64,000 bases of DNA, from NCBI GenBank assembly GCA_963682175.1, contig OY821770.1, positions 16,274,501-16,338,500 on the forward strand. The letters are read 5' to 3'. This DNA is from Triglochin maritima. Its lineage: Eukaryota; Streptophyta; Magnoliopsida; Alismatales; Juncaginaceae. The notes under the pieces are model-generated. The model worked only from the letters and a program-made list of their open reading frames with translations. It was not told the DNA's origin and did not search any database. Below are positions 24,700 through 36,199 of the stretch, piece after piece (the first letter of the stretch is position 1; each line of letters opens with the position of its first letter). Made by a program: the position numbers and the translations under genes.

Positions 24700-26520
24700 G
24701 GTGGTGATGGATGTAGATTACAGTGAATTTTTTTGATAGTAAACAAGTATTTTCAACAATCGAGGACGCGTGTAAATGGGCGAAACAAGTTGCCATCAGA
24801 GCTGGATTTTTTTTGGTAATATCATCCCACAGAAGAACACAAGCGGAAATCACTTCTCGTGATATGAATATTGCACTACGGAAGAACACGAAAAGAAAAG
24901 GTTGCAGTTGTCGTTTTTGGTAAATGTAGTCGAGCGACGGGATCGTAATGGATGAGTCGTTGTTTCTAATAATACTCATGGACATCACAACCACAAAGTT
25001 GCAGTTTATCCAGAGGGTTACCGACAGATCTGCGGTCTTAGTTCTGGGGCCAAGAAAATTGTTCGTGAATGACTGAGGCACAAACGAGACCACATAACAT
25101 CTTGTTGGCAATAAAGGAGAAATTACCAGAGGATAATCCCAATCAGAGACATATTTATAACTTCATAGAGTACATGAGGATGACGAAATCTGAAGACAGA
25201 AATCCCGCTCAGCAGTTTCTAAATTAGGCAGTGCAGTATCAGTACTTACATTGGATTATGGCGGATGAAGAAACTAATGTCCTCACTCACATATTTTTCG
25301 CACATCCGACGTCAGTTCAGTTGTTGCGCACACACCCTTGCGTAATCTACAATACGAACACGTAAAAGATGCCTTTGTTTGAGATGGTTGTGGTGACTCC
25401 AACAAACATGAACTTCCTCGTCGGCTATACCATTATGAAGGATGAAACCGAGTCTAGTTACCGGTGGGTGTTGGAGAAGTTGCGAGATTTGTTATTGGAT
25501 ATTGTCAGCCTGACTGCAATAATAACGGACCAGGAGTTAGATTGATGCGACCAGTGGTAGAGGTTTTTCCTGAGTCTGCTCATTTATTGCACCTGGCATA
25601 TCAACAAAGATGTGTACAACTACGCATACCACGTATTCGGCAAAAACAAGCAGTTTGTAGAGAATTAGAGGCGTGAATGTGGAGGAAAGTCATGCTTTCT
25701 GCTTCACAGACCAAGTATGATATAGAAGTCCGTAATCTGAAATATACTTTTCAGTCTTGGCCAGTTCTCACGGAGTATCTGGAAGACACGTGGTTAGTGC
25801 ATAAAGAAAAGTTTGTGTTGAATTGGAGGAAGAAAGTCATTCATTTCGGCAACACTACGAACTGTAGGGTGGAAACAAAGTGCTCATTCAGCTCTAAAAG
25901 AGTGGATCACTACATCGACTGTAGCTCTGAACACTCATTTCGACCATGTGAACGCGACTATTGAAATGCAGCTGACGAATATTCGGAACTTTCTTGAAGA
26001 GTTGAGACATCAAAATTTGACTAACTACTTAGGTGCTTTGTATCAGCATATAAATGATCGAGTTTTGCATCACTACTTGACATTATTAAGTCAAGAGTTA
26101 AAGAGAATGCATAACTTCAGCAATCAAGTTGAATATGATGGAATTTATTTAGAGCAGATACATCCATTCTGGAAAACACTTGTCAATGGAGAAGGAGTCC
26201 AGATGTCAGCGTTTGGGGATTAGTCAACACAAGACGTCGAGCATTTTTGGAAGCTCGTTGATGAGATTTCGGGGAGCGACCCTGCAGTAATTCGTAGTGT
26301 CTCTCATATTTTATACGCACAGTTACACTCCGATCAGTCGAACTATCAAGAACTCGCACAAAATACTAAGGTACGAGGTCGACCAAGGGGAAAGTCGACA
26401 CGTCGGGACCCGACTGCCTTTGAGTCTGCTGAGCGAGGTCGTGGTCGATCTTCCAGTAGTGGAAGCAGGGGTCGTTGTTGGTCTTCCAATTCGTCTCAAT
26501 CGTCCGTAACCACGGGTGCA
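24700..26520 (+). pseudogene. MULE/FAR1-like transposase, decayed
   Basis: Scattered frames can be read in transposase order. An N-terminal DNA-binding part near 24720-24920 (FFDSKQVFSTIEDACKWAKQ, RAGFFLVI). A DDE-like core near 25290-25660 (FFAHPTSVQLLR, TPTNMNFLVGYT, then ITDQE and VEVFPESAHLL). A helical C-terminal part near 25930-26215. Finally a basic RGRPRGKSTRRDPTAFE tail near 26370-26430. Many stops and frameshifts make it non-functional. Confidence 0.7.
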
Positions 26521-26575
26521 GGATCTGGTATGACAATATCTTTGTTGTTACTATTTATTACTTAGTTGTTTGCTA

Positions 26576-26581
<6 letters not shown>

Positions 26582-26621
<40 letters not shown>
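26582..26621. repeat. TA microsatellite
   Basis: About 20 TA units inside the MULE. Confidence 0.95.
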
Positions 26622-26624
<3 letters not shown>

Positions 26625-26938
26625 CTATTTTTCCATCTTATAGTGTCCGAACGGATTGACGGCTCCAGCGGGCGCTCGCCTGTTGGGGGGGTCTCCCGCG
26701 GACGCCCCACCCAAATTTTTTTATTTACCAGATTCGAGTAGGTGGGGGCGTCCGCTGACTCCTTTCCTGGACTCCGAGACATTCTTTTTGATGAATATGA
26801 GAGTAATATGACGAGAGAGTGGTGTTAGGAGAATGAAATGAAGAGTTATATAAGTAGAAAGGACAGAAGGGCAAAATGATAATTCGCACGGGCGATTTAA
26901 GTAGTTTTCCGTCGATGAATAGCAACTCAGTTCTTAAA

Positions 26939-27195
26939 ATGACTTGAGTACACAATTTTTGTATAGAAAATGTTCATGTACATATTCATAGCGTAGGGAC
27001 TAAGTTTATTTGTTAGTTTTTTATAATATTTTATAATTAGTCTGATAATTAGCATTAATAATGTAATTAGGAACCTTATTTCAGTTAGCATCAATAATGT
27101 AAGAAGCCAAAATAATATTTATATCATCAGATCTATTAGTAGCAACTTTTTTGTAAAAAATACTTCAAATAAATATTAGTAGTTTATAATAAAGA
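26939..27195. other. AT-rich stretch, no gene seen
   Basis: Short AT-rich interval between the MULE and the CACTA transposase fragment. Nothing recognised. Confidence 0.5.
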
Positions 27196-27994
27196 CTATA
27201 ATTTATTAATTTGTCTGCTAATGTAAAACATTAATTTAGTGAAATTGTTAATTATTAAATTAATGTTACTGATCACAACAATGGTAAAATATTTAAACAA
27301 ATCTGTTGAAAGATTAAAAAAGGACTCGCAATAACCAAAAACACCAAAAACACTTTCATCAAAATGTAACAACTGTTGCATTAAAATGTTATAAACATGA
27401 CTCTTTAATGAGGTAATCTTGCACTTCTTCAGGTTTACGTAGCATGATATGTTGGATGAATACTCATCTGACACATTCACTGAATGAAGAACACTACAAA
27501 AGTTTTTCTCTCACTAGCACTCATCTAGAAAGAAGTAGGTGGATAAACCATTTTGTTGTCGGCACCATGACTCAAATGCAGGTCCCTTCTTATTCCCATT
27601 GCGTCTAAGTCGCTTCTTGAATTTTCCTTATCTTTGTTTTCTTTTAGGGTCAATATTGTCTTCAACAAACTATCACACAGAAGCTGCTTTGTGTGCATCA
27701 CATCAATATTGTGTCGAACTAGAACTTTCCAGTACGGTAGGTAGAAAAACATACTTCTTTTAGCCCAATTATTGACGTCACCTAGAGCACAATTTTGAAA
27801 AATTTTCAAGAACATTGTCCCCATATTTGTATTCTCGTGGATCCCTGTGTTCCTTTTTGCTATCAAATTCTCTCTTATTTCTTCTCAAATGGTGATCTTT
27901 ATCAAGCAACTGAAGGTGACACAAATAACAATTCTTATTATTATGCTTTAGATAAATGGAATGAGTATCTTCCATACAATAGGGACATACTATA
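27196..27994 (-). pseudogene. CACTA (En/Spm) TNP2-type transposase fragment
   Basis: Minus-strand frames resemble the central part of plant CACTA transposases. In order: a CYLCHLQLLDKDHHLRRNK block with FDSKKEHRDPR, then AKRSMFFYLPYW..LVRHNIDVMH and LDAMGIRRDLH, then CYVNLKKCKITSLKSHVYNI with LMQQLL. Frames change between the pieces, through introns or frameshifts. The 5' side stops at 27995, where a copia-like LTR fragment begins. Confidence 0.75.
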
Positions 27995-28297
27995 TGAAAG
28001 GAATGTGTTCTAAAAGTTTTACTTTTATATGTCAATTATTATGAATTGAATGTGCAAATATTTTGTTCCTTGATTATTGTATTCGTCTTTTGGAAGTGTT
28101 AAGGAAGAGACGTTTGATCCTTAACCGTGGAGCTCAAAAAGATAATGGTTTACATAAATCAAAAGTTATTCACAATCATGGTAATTAACATCGAACATTA
28201 ATTACCGAGATAAGATTGTCGTGTTGGTCATCAATTATTGTAGCTCTACAAATATTTGACGACACGAGTATATAAAAAAGGAAAATGTTTACTTTTA
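27995..28297 (+). repeat. 5' fragment of LTR family F1
   Basis: Starts TGAAAGGAATGTGTTC and matches the first 300 bp of the LTRs at 59107 and 61903. It ends where CACTA subterminal-type sequence begins. F1 is my label for this LTR family, which has four copies in the window. Confidence 0.8.
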
Positions 28298-28299
28298 TG

Positions 28300-30238
28300 T
28301 ATTTACTTTTTTTATTTGGTGTAGTTGTGGGTGTAGTTGTTGGCGCGACCACCGTCACCGCACCTCCTCTTCGACGTCGGCAGCAACTTTCCCCTCCTCC
28401 TCTGGTTCGTGTTTCACAACCTGTAGAAAAATTAACTTCAAGTGAAGCTAAAAGAAAATCTACTAGATTGTTTGATTAGGTTCTCATATTTGATATGTTT
28501 AGATTGTGGTGTTTGGATTTGGATTTTAGATTGTGGTGTTTGGATTTGGATTGTTTAGTTGGTTGTGGAGATTGTGAATTTTGGATTTGTTTGGTTGAGG
28601 AGAATTGAGTGTGATTGTGTGAGTGTTTAATTCATTTTTTAATATGTTATTGCTATATGTTATGATGATGGATGCGGCCTTTATTAATGAGATATCATTT
28701 GATTTCATTCGTTCATTGGATTGGTTTGTTTTGGATTGAGTTGAGTTGGGTTGATTGGATGATTTAAATGAGTATATATGAGTTGGATTGGTTTGGTTTG
28801 CTATCTTAGGTCTTGAGTTGGGTTGGTTGGATGATTTAAGTAACGATGGAGAGTTGTTTGGGATGCATTATTAAATAAATTTGAATGGAAATAAACTAAC
28901 GTTCTTCATGGATCTCATTCATGTGTATTTCAACATGAGTAGATTTGTAATGTGAATGTGATGTAGTGGAGAAATACATGATGTGAATGTGAGTGGATAT
29001 ACATTTTTCTTGTTAATTCCAGGATTTTAAGAATTTTACATATAAAATTTTAGGGGAGGTTCTGCCAAAATTTCAATAAAATTTTATTTTCAAGTTTAAT
29101 AACATGATATTTTGTGTTTAAAATATTTTTTTGTCAATCCAAGTAATTATTTTTAATACTTGCTTTTAATATTTAAAATGTTTATTGCCTTGCTTTTTTG
29201 AATTTTCAATATTATGATAATAACTCATTGACCCCCTTAAGTAACTTAGCCTTTAACAACCCAAAACAAAAGATTAGATAATATTTGCTAAGTCATTCAT
29301 CATATAAGATTTGCATTCATCGTATTTATTATACATTTTACGATTTCTGTCGTAGATTGCTGGCGTAAGGTACGTAATATCTTTCACTCATCATTCATTA
29401 GAAAACACACATTAGTTAGTAGGAATTGCATTGGAACAAGAGTGAAGTGAGTGTAATGTAGATCATTGTTAAATTGTATAGTTGTAGTTTCAATATTTAG
29501 TTATTAACATTCACACTTGTATTTTTTTGATAGGTCTTCCCAAAAAGTAGTGATCCCTTCTCGCAACAGGAGCTCGATGAAACTCGCGACTGATGGGCGC
29601 GTTATTTTATCAGAAACATGTTGACGAACTAAGCGGTTCTCCTGTCACTAACATTTTTTGTAATTTAGTTAACAAGTGCACTTGTATTACAAACCTACAA
29701 ATTATGCCTTAATATAATCGCCTTAATTTTAGAATGAATTAATTGCAAGTGTGTTGAATGTCAATTGTGTATGCTTGTATGTTTGTGTTTGTGCAAGTTG
29801 GCAAATGTGTGTTTGTGCTTGTATGTACATGTGGATGAACGTGTGAGCATCTGTGAACGAATTTGGTGCAGGTTGTATGTACACGAATACGATGACTACA
29901 AACAAGTTTGCAGGATGCTTTTTTTTGTCCAGATCTAGGAATATACGTCGGATATGTATACTAGCCGACGTCCATTCCTCTGAAGAAAAGAACAAACGAC
30001 GACTTTATTTATAATCTGACGTCTATTCTTTAAGAATATACGTCGCCTGTAAGTTCACCGACGTTTATACCAAAATAATAGACGTCAGTTAGATAGAAAG
30101 GCCGACGTCTATCCTTAAAGAATAGACGTCGGTCGTATATAGAACCCGATGTCTATTCTTAAAGAATAGACGTCGGATATTTGACATCTGACGTCTATGT
30201 ATAGACGACGTACGCATAGACGTCGGATCTGGGAGTGC
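28300..30238. mobile_element. Truncated CACTA element C (3' half)
   Basis: Nearly identical to 40240-42200 of CACTA element B, in the same orientation. It includes the final Ulp1-like exon relic near 29534-29595 and the ATAGACGTCGG / CCGACGTCTAT subterminal array at 30000-30235. The outermost 50 bases or so, with the CACTA terminus, are missing. The sequence switches to copia at 30239. Confidence 0.85.
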
Positions 30239-30240
30239 TT

Positions 30241-30433
30241 AATATATCTTGGGAATCAAGATATATAGAGATAGATCTCGTAGACTCGTTGACCTAAGTC
30301 AACGTAAATACATTGACAAGGTCTTGGAAAGGTTCAACATGAATAACTGCATAAAGGACAATGTGCCAATGAGTATGTGTGTGCAACTCCAGAAGTCTCA
30401 ACGTGTTGAATCACGTAAAGACTTGGAGTGACA
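30241..30433 (+). pseudogene. Ty1/copia reverse transcriptase fragment
   Basis: Reads GIKIYRDRSRRLVDLSQRKY then IDKVLERFNMNNC and VPMS, the C-terminal RT region typical of copia elements. It stops after about 63 codons. It is opposite in orientation to the neighbouring copia gag and integrase pieces. Confidence 0.8.
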
Positions 30434-30479
30434 CGAAATAACTCAGTCTCAGAGGAAGGTGACAATGAAGAGTAATGTC

Positions 30480-31200
30480 TCCCCCTAACGGAGTACATCA
30501 CATACGATTAATTAGGTAAACTGCAGTGGGGGCAACATCGGACCACAAATACCGAGGGACATTGCGCTCAGTCATGATGGTGCGTGCAACATCCAGAATG
30601 TGACGATGTTTCCATTCAACTATACCGTTTTGTGGGGATGTGTGACGAAGAGTGGTCTGATGAATGATACCAAATGAGGCACACAATGAATTGACAACAG
30701 AAGAAACAAACTCCAAAGCATTATAAGTGGGAAGACATTTAATGACAATAGAAAATTGATTTTTTATTTCTAAAATGAACTGTTTGAGTACATCTACCAC
30801 AAGGCGACGATCATTTAACAATTATACCCAAGACAGATGAGAGAAATCATCAACAAAGATTGGAGAATAAAGATGACCTGATGCAGACGAGACCCTAGAA
30901 GGCCCCTAGATATCACAATGGACTAACTCAAACACAGACGTACTAGACACAATACTAGAATGTTTGTAGGTGGCACGATGGTGCTTGCCTAACTGACACA
31001 ACTCATAATCAGAGGACTCAACACTAATCCAACGTAGTGCCTGCTGGAGTTGCTGATGAGATGGATGACCCAGTCGACAGTGACACATGTGTGATGGTTT
31101 TGGAGTTGAGACAGATGCTGCAAAACCACATGGAATAACATTACAGACCAGCATGTACAAACCACTACTAGGATTACACACCATTACTATGATTACAACC
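30480..31200 (-). pseudogene. Ty1/copia integrase remnant
   Basis: The minus strand gives a pre-integrase zinc region (CHCRLGHPSHQQLQQAL then YELCQLGKHHRATY, 30906-31184). It is followed by an integrase core piece (FVSSVVNSLCASFGIIHQTT, then SPQNGIVEWKHRHILDVART, 30498-30821). It is interrupted and cannot make a full protein. Confidence 0.75.
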
Positions 31201-31458
31201 TCTTCGTCGTCTGCAGATCTTCAAAAGTGAAGTGAAAGGGAAAAAAATGTCACACTACGTTGTAAATGTTTAGTGATCACAGAGATAGACAAAAGATTAA
31301 CAAGAAAATCATGTACAAAAAGGACATCATCAAGTCTAAAGTTAGAGGAGCACTACACAACCCCTTCTCCGGACACGAAGCATGATCGTCCATCAGCGAT
31401 TGCCACACAATAAAAGTTAGACTATGAAAGATGAGAAAATAAGGTTCTTGTAACTGAC

Positions 31459-32190
31459 CTACGAGAAGAGGCGTCTGAGTAAATTGTCCCTTGATGATAC
31501 ATAGGCAGTACCTAATGAAGTGGCCTGAGATGCTGTGGCATAAGACACTCTAGCCTGTAACCGCTGGAAACGTTCAAAGTCCGCCTGAGAGATGGAAACT
31601 GTCTGCTCAACACCAGTGTACAATGAAATTTCTTTCCCAACCTCTTCTGTGCTAACATTCGCCATGGTCGGTCTGCCATCCATAGTCCAACAACGATCCT
31701 TCTGGTGATCGACTTGTCCACTGAAGGTACACACCGATAGTCCACCTCAACCCTTTCCTAGACCACTACGAGAAGACCGTAAGGGCAGAGTGATTAGAAA
31801 CTGGAGCATCATGAGGGTCTCTGATATAGAAGAAAGACGGAGTACACAAGTATATATAGTTGCAAGGTCAAGGACTTTGTCAGAACAAAGAATCAAACCT
31901 TTCACTTGCTGCTGAACCTCAAGATTGATCCCAAAAACATAAGCCACCAAATATGTATAACTCACATCCTTCATATTTGGAGGATCCTTTGTCAGATAAT
32001 GCAACTTCTTATGTGTAAGAAGAAACTGCTTAAAGCTCTAAGCCCATAATAAATAAATCCTCTCATTCAATTTCTGCGGGGTACTCTGTAGATTCTTCAC
32101 TAACGAATCTGTAGATGACCTGATAACGAAAGAAGAAGAAAAACTGTGAAATGACAATGACCATCCCGAGATCATACCAGAAGGGTTAAC
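31459..32190 (-). pseudogene. Ty1/copia gag remnant
   Basis: Minus-strand frames 31747-32004 and 31459-31734 resemble copia gag: MKDVSYTYLVAYVFGINLE, a domain border, then a reduced zinc-binding part (CTFSGQVDHQKDRCW). Upstream it is interrupted by an inverted F1 LTR at 32193. The 5' leader of the same element resumes at 33814. Confidence 0.6.
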
Positions 32191-32192
32191 AC

Positions 32193-33813
32193 TGTTGGAT
32201 TTATTCCCATGCTTATGTGTGTACTTTTAAAAAAATTATACATGCAAGCAAGATCGTTTTCATATTTTTCAACGAAGTTACGTACAAAACTTCCTAATTG
32301 TATTCCAATATATATAGTATACTATTTAATATTTAAATACATAGATTGGATCATATCTAGGGGATTAACAAATCCCTTTTACCAATCGAAAGTCGGGTTG
32401 CACGTCAGATTGCCTCAGAATCACCTCCAAATGCTCACCAAACTCTAAACAAGATTAGAGGGATCGAAGTTAGTCAATTAATCTATAATACGAGGTTAGA
32501 ATCTAGCTAATAATCCTTTCTATGTTCCAAAGAAATTAATCTCCAGCACACAATTAAAATCAAGAGAATTTCAAATAGAATGATCGGGAAAATATGGAGA
32601 AGAAGAATTTTGCATTCATGTATACAAAGAAAGGAGGAGGGGCCTATTTATAGGATTTTTTAACCCATATCATGTGCAAACCACTTACACATTATCCATT
32701 CTTAATCTCTTCACTAAACTATATCATGTGCAAACCACTTTGCACACGATCTCTTGTTTACTACATTTGACCAAAGTGGATTAAATCCAGTCATTATTGA
32801 ATAAAAAATCTCTTATTAATATATGCAAAAATGTGGGCAAATGGTTGGAATAGTTTTCATTATTTTTGACTTTACGAAATTGAGATTAATATCCAACAAA
32901 ATGTAGGCTTTGGAGTTTTAACAAATTCATATCTTATAATGCTGCGGATTACATTATATCATGTAATATATTATCATATATATTGTCAAATATTATACCA
33001 CATAATATGTATATCTTATACAAATTTATTTGATATTTTAACCATGCCGTTATTACAACATATTGATTTAATTATTTTACCACACATATATTATTTCATA
33101 ACACGTGAAACTTAATACATCATATAAAATATAAAATCACATATCTTGTGTTCCTAGTTTTGTTGTGTGACCTATAGGAGGATCTAAGTTATGTTGGCAA
33201 TGATATATAACACTTTATATCATAAACCATAAGTGGTATTTAGCCACATTATAGTTACCCAAGTAGCAAAGATGTTTTACTCACTCGAACCGAAGACGAT
33301 TCATTTAGTGATATGAAGTAATATCACTTGTGTCATTCTCTTGCCTCGTAATATTACAAATATTATATAAAGTAGAAATGTGTCGTCTTTGTATTATATA
33401 TATTCTTTTCTTGATTTCTTAAGCTAGTTATAAATACGTAACTATACATAAGTTACATTATGCACATTATAACTTTGTTTTATCAAGAGTTCCATAAATA
33501 TCATCACTCAACTCAAAATGGGCAATGATAATATTTTGACATATAATCTTCTCGTGCAAAAGTCATTATTAACCAACTATTAGCTTTCACTATACACAAT
33601 GATAGATTTTGATAATAATCAAATTATACATTTATCATGTGAAAAGATATAAGTATCATATCTTTGGATTCAAAGACACAATGAAAACATTAATGACACA
33701 AACTCAGGTTGTTAAATACTTGTAGAGCTACAATATTCTTTTAACCAATATGACAATCTTATATTGGTAAATACTGTTCCATGTTAACTACCATGATTGT
33801 GAATTACTTTTGA
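32193..33813 (-). repeat. Inverted F1 LTR, 5' truncated
   Basis: Reverse complement of the F1 LTR (59107-61038): starts TGTTGGATTTATTCCC and includes the TATA region and two TGCAAACCACTT repeat units near 32665-32745. It lacks about 170 bp at its own 5' end, with a sharp change at 33813. No target duplication was found. Confidence 0.75.
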
Positions 33814-33986
33814 TCGGGTGCCCAAACAAGGAAAAACCGCCTATAAAGGGTGGCAATTGTAGACTCGCGGCCTAAGGAGTGGCCGACGGTGAATAGTAAC
33901 GGTGGTGAACAGTACACAATGAATAGTATAGTGGTGGGGTTAGGGTGGGGGTGACGGGTAGGGTTAGAACCTAAGCTCTGATACCA
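33814..33986 (-). other. copia leader and primer-binding site
   Basis: The minus strand reads TGGTATCAGAGC (33975-33986) directly inside the LTR, followed by an untranslated leader. It marks the 5' end of the copia relic whose gag and integrase lie at 30480-32190. Confidence 0.8.
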
Positions 33987-34749
33987 TGTGAAGACGAAAC
34001 AATACTTGGGAATGTATATATTGTTTAGGTAGGTATTCTCTCTATACACTACTACAGAAAAGGGATTATACGTCGGATGTACGAGGGTATATACGTCGGA
34101 TATAAGCACTCCCAGATCTGACGCCTATGTGTGCATTGTCTATACATAGACGTCGGTCTTCCTTTAGCCGAGGTCTATACCTAAAGAATATACGTCGTCT
34201 GTATGTATAAGCCGACGTCTATTCTTTAGGTATAGACGTCGATGATATAACAAACAACATATATTGTTTAGGTATAGACGTCGGTGAACTAACATGCGAC
34301 GTCTATTCCTAAAGCATATACGTCGGATTTAACATAAAGCCGACGTCTATTCCTTTCTTGAGAGGAATAAACGTCGGCGAATACAAACAGCTGACGTCTA
34401 TTCCTAAACCTTGACAAAAAAAATAAATAGCATCCTGCAAACTTGTTTTTAGTCATTGTATTCGTGTACATACAACTGCACCAAATTCGTTCACCTATAA
34501 ATTGTTCACAAATACTCAATTTCATCCACATGTACATACAAGTACAACACACACAAGCATACATGCACAAACACAAACATACAACCATACATGCACAAAC
34601 ATACAAGCATACACAATTCATATTCAACACACTTGCAATTAATTCATTCTAAAATTAAGGCGATTATATTAAGGCATAAATTGTAGGTTTGTAATACAAG
34701 TGCACTTGTTAACTAAATTACAAAAAAATGCTAGTGACAGGAGAACCTC

Positions 34750-35590
34750 TTAGTTCGTCAACATGTTTCTGATAAAATAGCGAGCCCATCGGTCGCGAGT
34801 TTCATCGAGCTCCTATTGTGAGAAGGGATCACTACTTTTTGGGAAGACCTATCAAAAAAATACAAGTGTGAATGTTAATAATAACTAAATATTGAAACTA
34901 CAACTATACAATTGAATAACAATCTACATTACCTCGGATAGGCATACGTCTTGAGTTGTCAATTCGAGGATTTCCTCCATGTATCTCATCACGTAGTAAC
35001 CACATTCTGTATTTCCAACCTGCTTCTGGTACTACAAACATAGAAATTCGCTAAATATATGTTCCTAACTTAATTAAAAAAAAAGGGATGGAACGTACTC
35101 TCATTCCATGGCATGTTATTCCTGCTTTTGTGGTTGTTCTCCTACCACTTAAAGCTCTGTAAACCTTAATTGCCCTGAGTAGCACAAGTTAAAATATCAA
35201 TCAATAATACTAATAAAAATCCACGAATTACTTTTTTCACGACTAAACGAACTCACAAATTTAGAAGTTTCTTTATTGAGTCCCTTAGTTTATTCGACCC
35301 CAACGGATCAAACCAATATGCTGAATTAGTCGTGGGGCATACAACGACAAGCATCCAATGAGCCCTGTTATATATATAATTAGAAGCTTATTACAAACTA
35401 AAATTTCACTTTGAATTACAAAGTTTACCTCTCATGATAAGGGAGCAGATAATATCTTTTGTCTTCTTCTTTAAAGAATGTCCCAAGCTGACCCGATTTA
35501 TCGTCATTCCCGTATAAATATGTAGATGGACTGATAAATCCAAATACTTGATCCTCGGGAAAGATTGACCTTCTGGCGTCGTAAAGATGT
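34750..35590 (-). pseudogene. Ulp1-like (C48) cysteine protease exons in CACTA A
   Basis: Five putative exons on the minus strand with GT-AG borders: 35429-35590, 35257-35364, 35099-35174, 34933-35032, 34750-34848. They read VFGFISPSTYL, YYLLPYH, then AHWMLVVV (catalytic His) with YWFDPLG (Asp). Next come ITCHGM and VGNTECGYYVMRYM (catalytic Cys), then ELDETRDRWARYF to a TAA stop. Family knowledge: Ulp1/C48 enzymes cleave SUMO or similar modifiers, and such domains are often carried by plant DNA transposons. The last exon has an in-frame TAG where elements B and C have CAG, so the final 20 or so residues may be lost. Upstream exons are unclear. Confidence 0.72.
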
Positions 35591-35998
35591 CTACAAGTAT
35601 AAAAATTATACTTTATTACAGTTTTGATAAAATTATTCAATACTTTTCATTGTATACAAAAGAACACTTACTTCACTTGCACGTCGATAATCATGATACA
35701 CTCAATCTGTTTCAAACAATCCACTCTCAATCCATTTCAATCTAAACATTAACAAAAATGATAGTTATTATTGGAGACAATAAATAAAATTTCAATTTAA
35801 AAGAATGTGTTCGTAGATGAGAAGATTCAGAGACATTAAGATGAGAAAAGAATGACTCAGAGGAGAGGAGATGAAGTCCTTAATCTAGCGTGGGAATAAG
35901 GAAGATTAGAAACCTAACTAAGCAATCAAGGCCAAAACAACCTAAAGTCTACTATAAGTCCTTAGTAATAGACGACGTCTAACTTTGAGGTCCCACCG

Positions 35999-36199
35999 AG
36001 GACCACTAGTCTGTAGGAAATCAAGAACCCGGAGGTCCCTAATATCTCAGGGAGACTAGATGGGCAACGACGTTCAGGCCGAAACGGTCTTAAACATCGA
36101 GGACCACTAATCTGTAGGAAATCAAGAACCCGGAGGTTCCTAAAATCTCAGGGAGACTAGATGGGCAACGACATTCAGGCCATAATGGTCTTAAACGGT
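35999..36199. repeat. Tandem duplication, about 101-bp unit
   Basis: Two adjacent near-identical copies beginning GGACCACTA(G/A)TCTGTAGG, inside CACTA element A. Confidence 0.85.

Larger units (their letters stand above)
24239..26929 (+). mobile_element. Mutator-like element (MULE)
   Basis: Left terminus GAGAATTACTATTCATCG and right terminus (inverted) TGAGTTGCTATTCATCG continue as inverted repeats over about 60 bp (ACGGAAAACTACTTAAATCG-like). Flanks are ATTCTTAAA (24230-24238) and GTTCTTAAA (26930-26938), an 8 of 9 match, as expected for the 9-bp MULE duplication. GC-rich subterminal blocks with repeated GGCGTC and GACGCC words lie at 24460-24640 and 26640-26770. It contains a decayed transposase. 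Confidence 0.8.

Noticed and set aside
29740..29900. TGTGTTTGTG-rich region as a gene
   Set aside because: Low-complexity sequence repeated in all three CACTA copies. No conserved protein frame.
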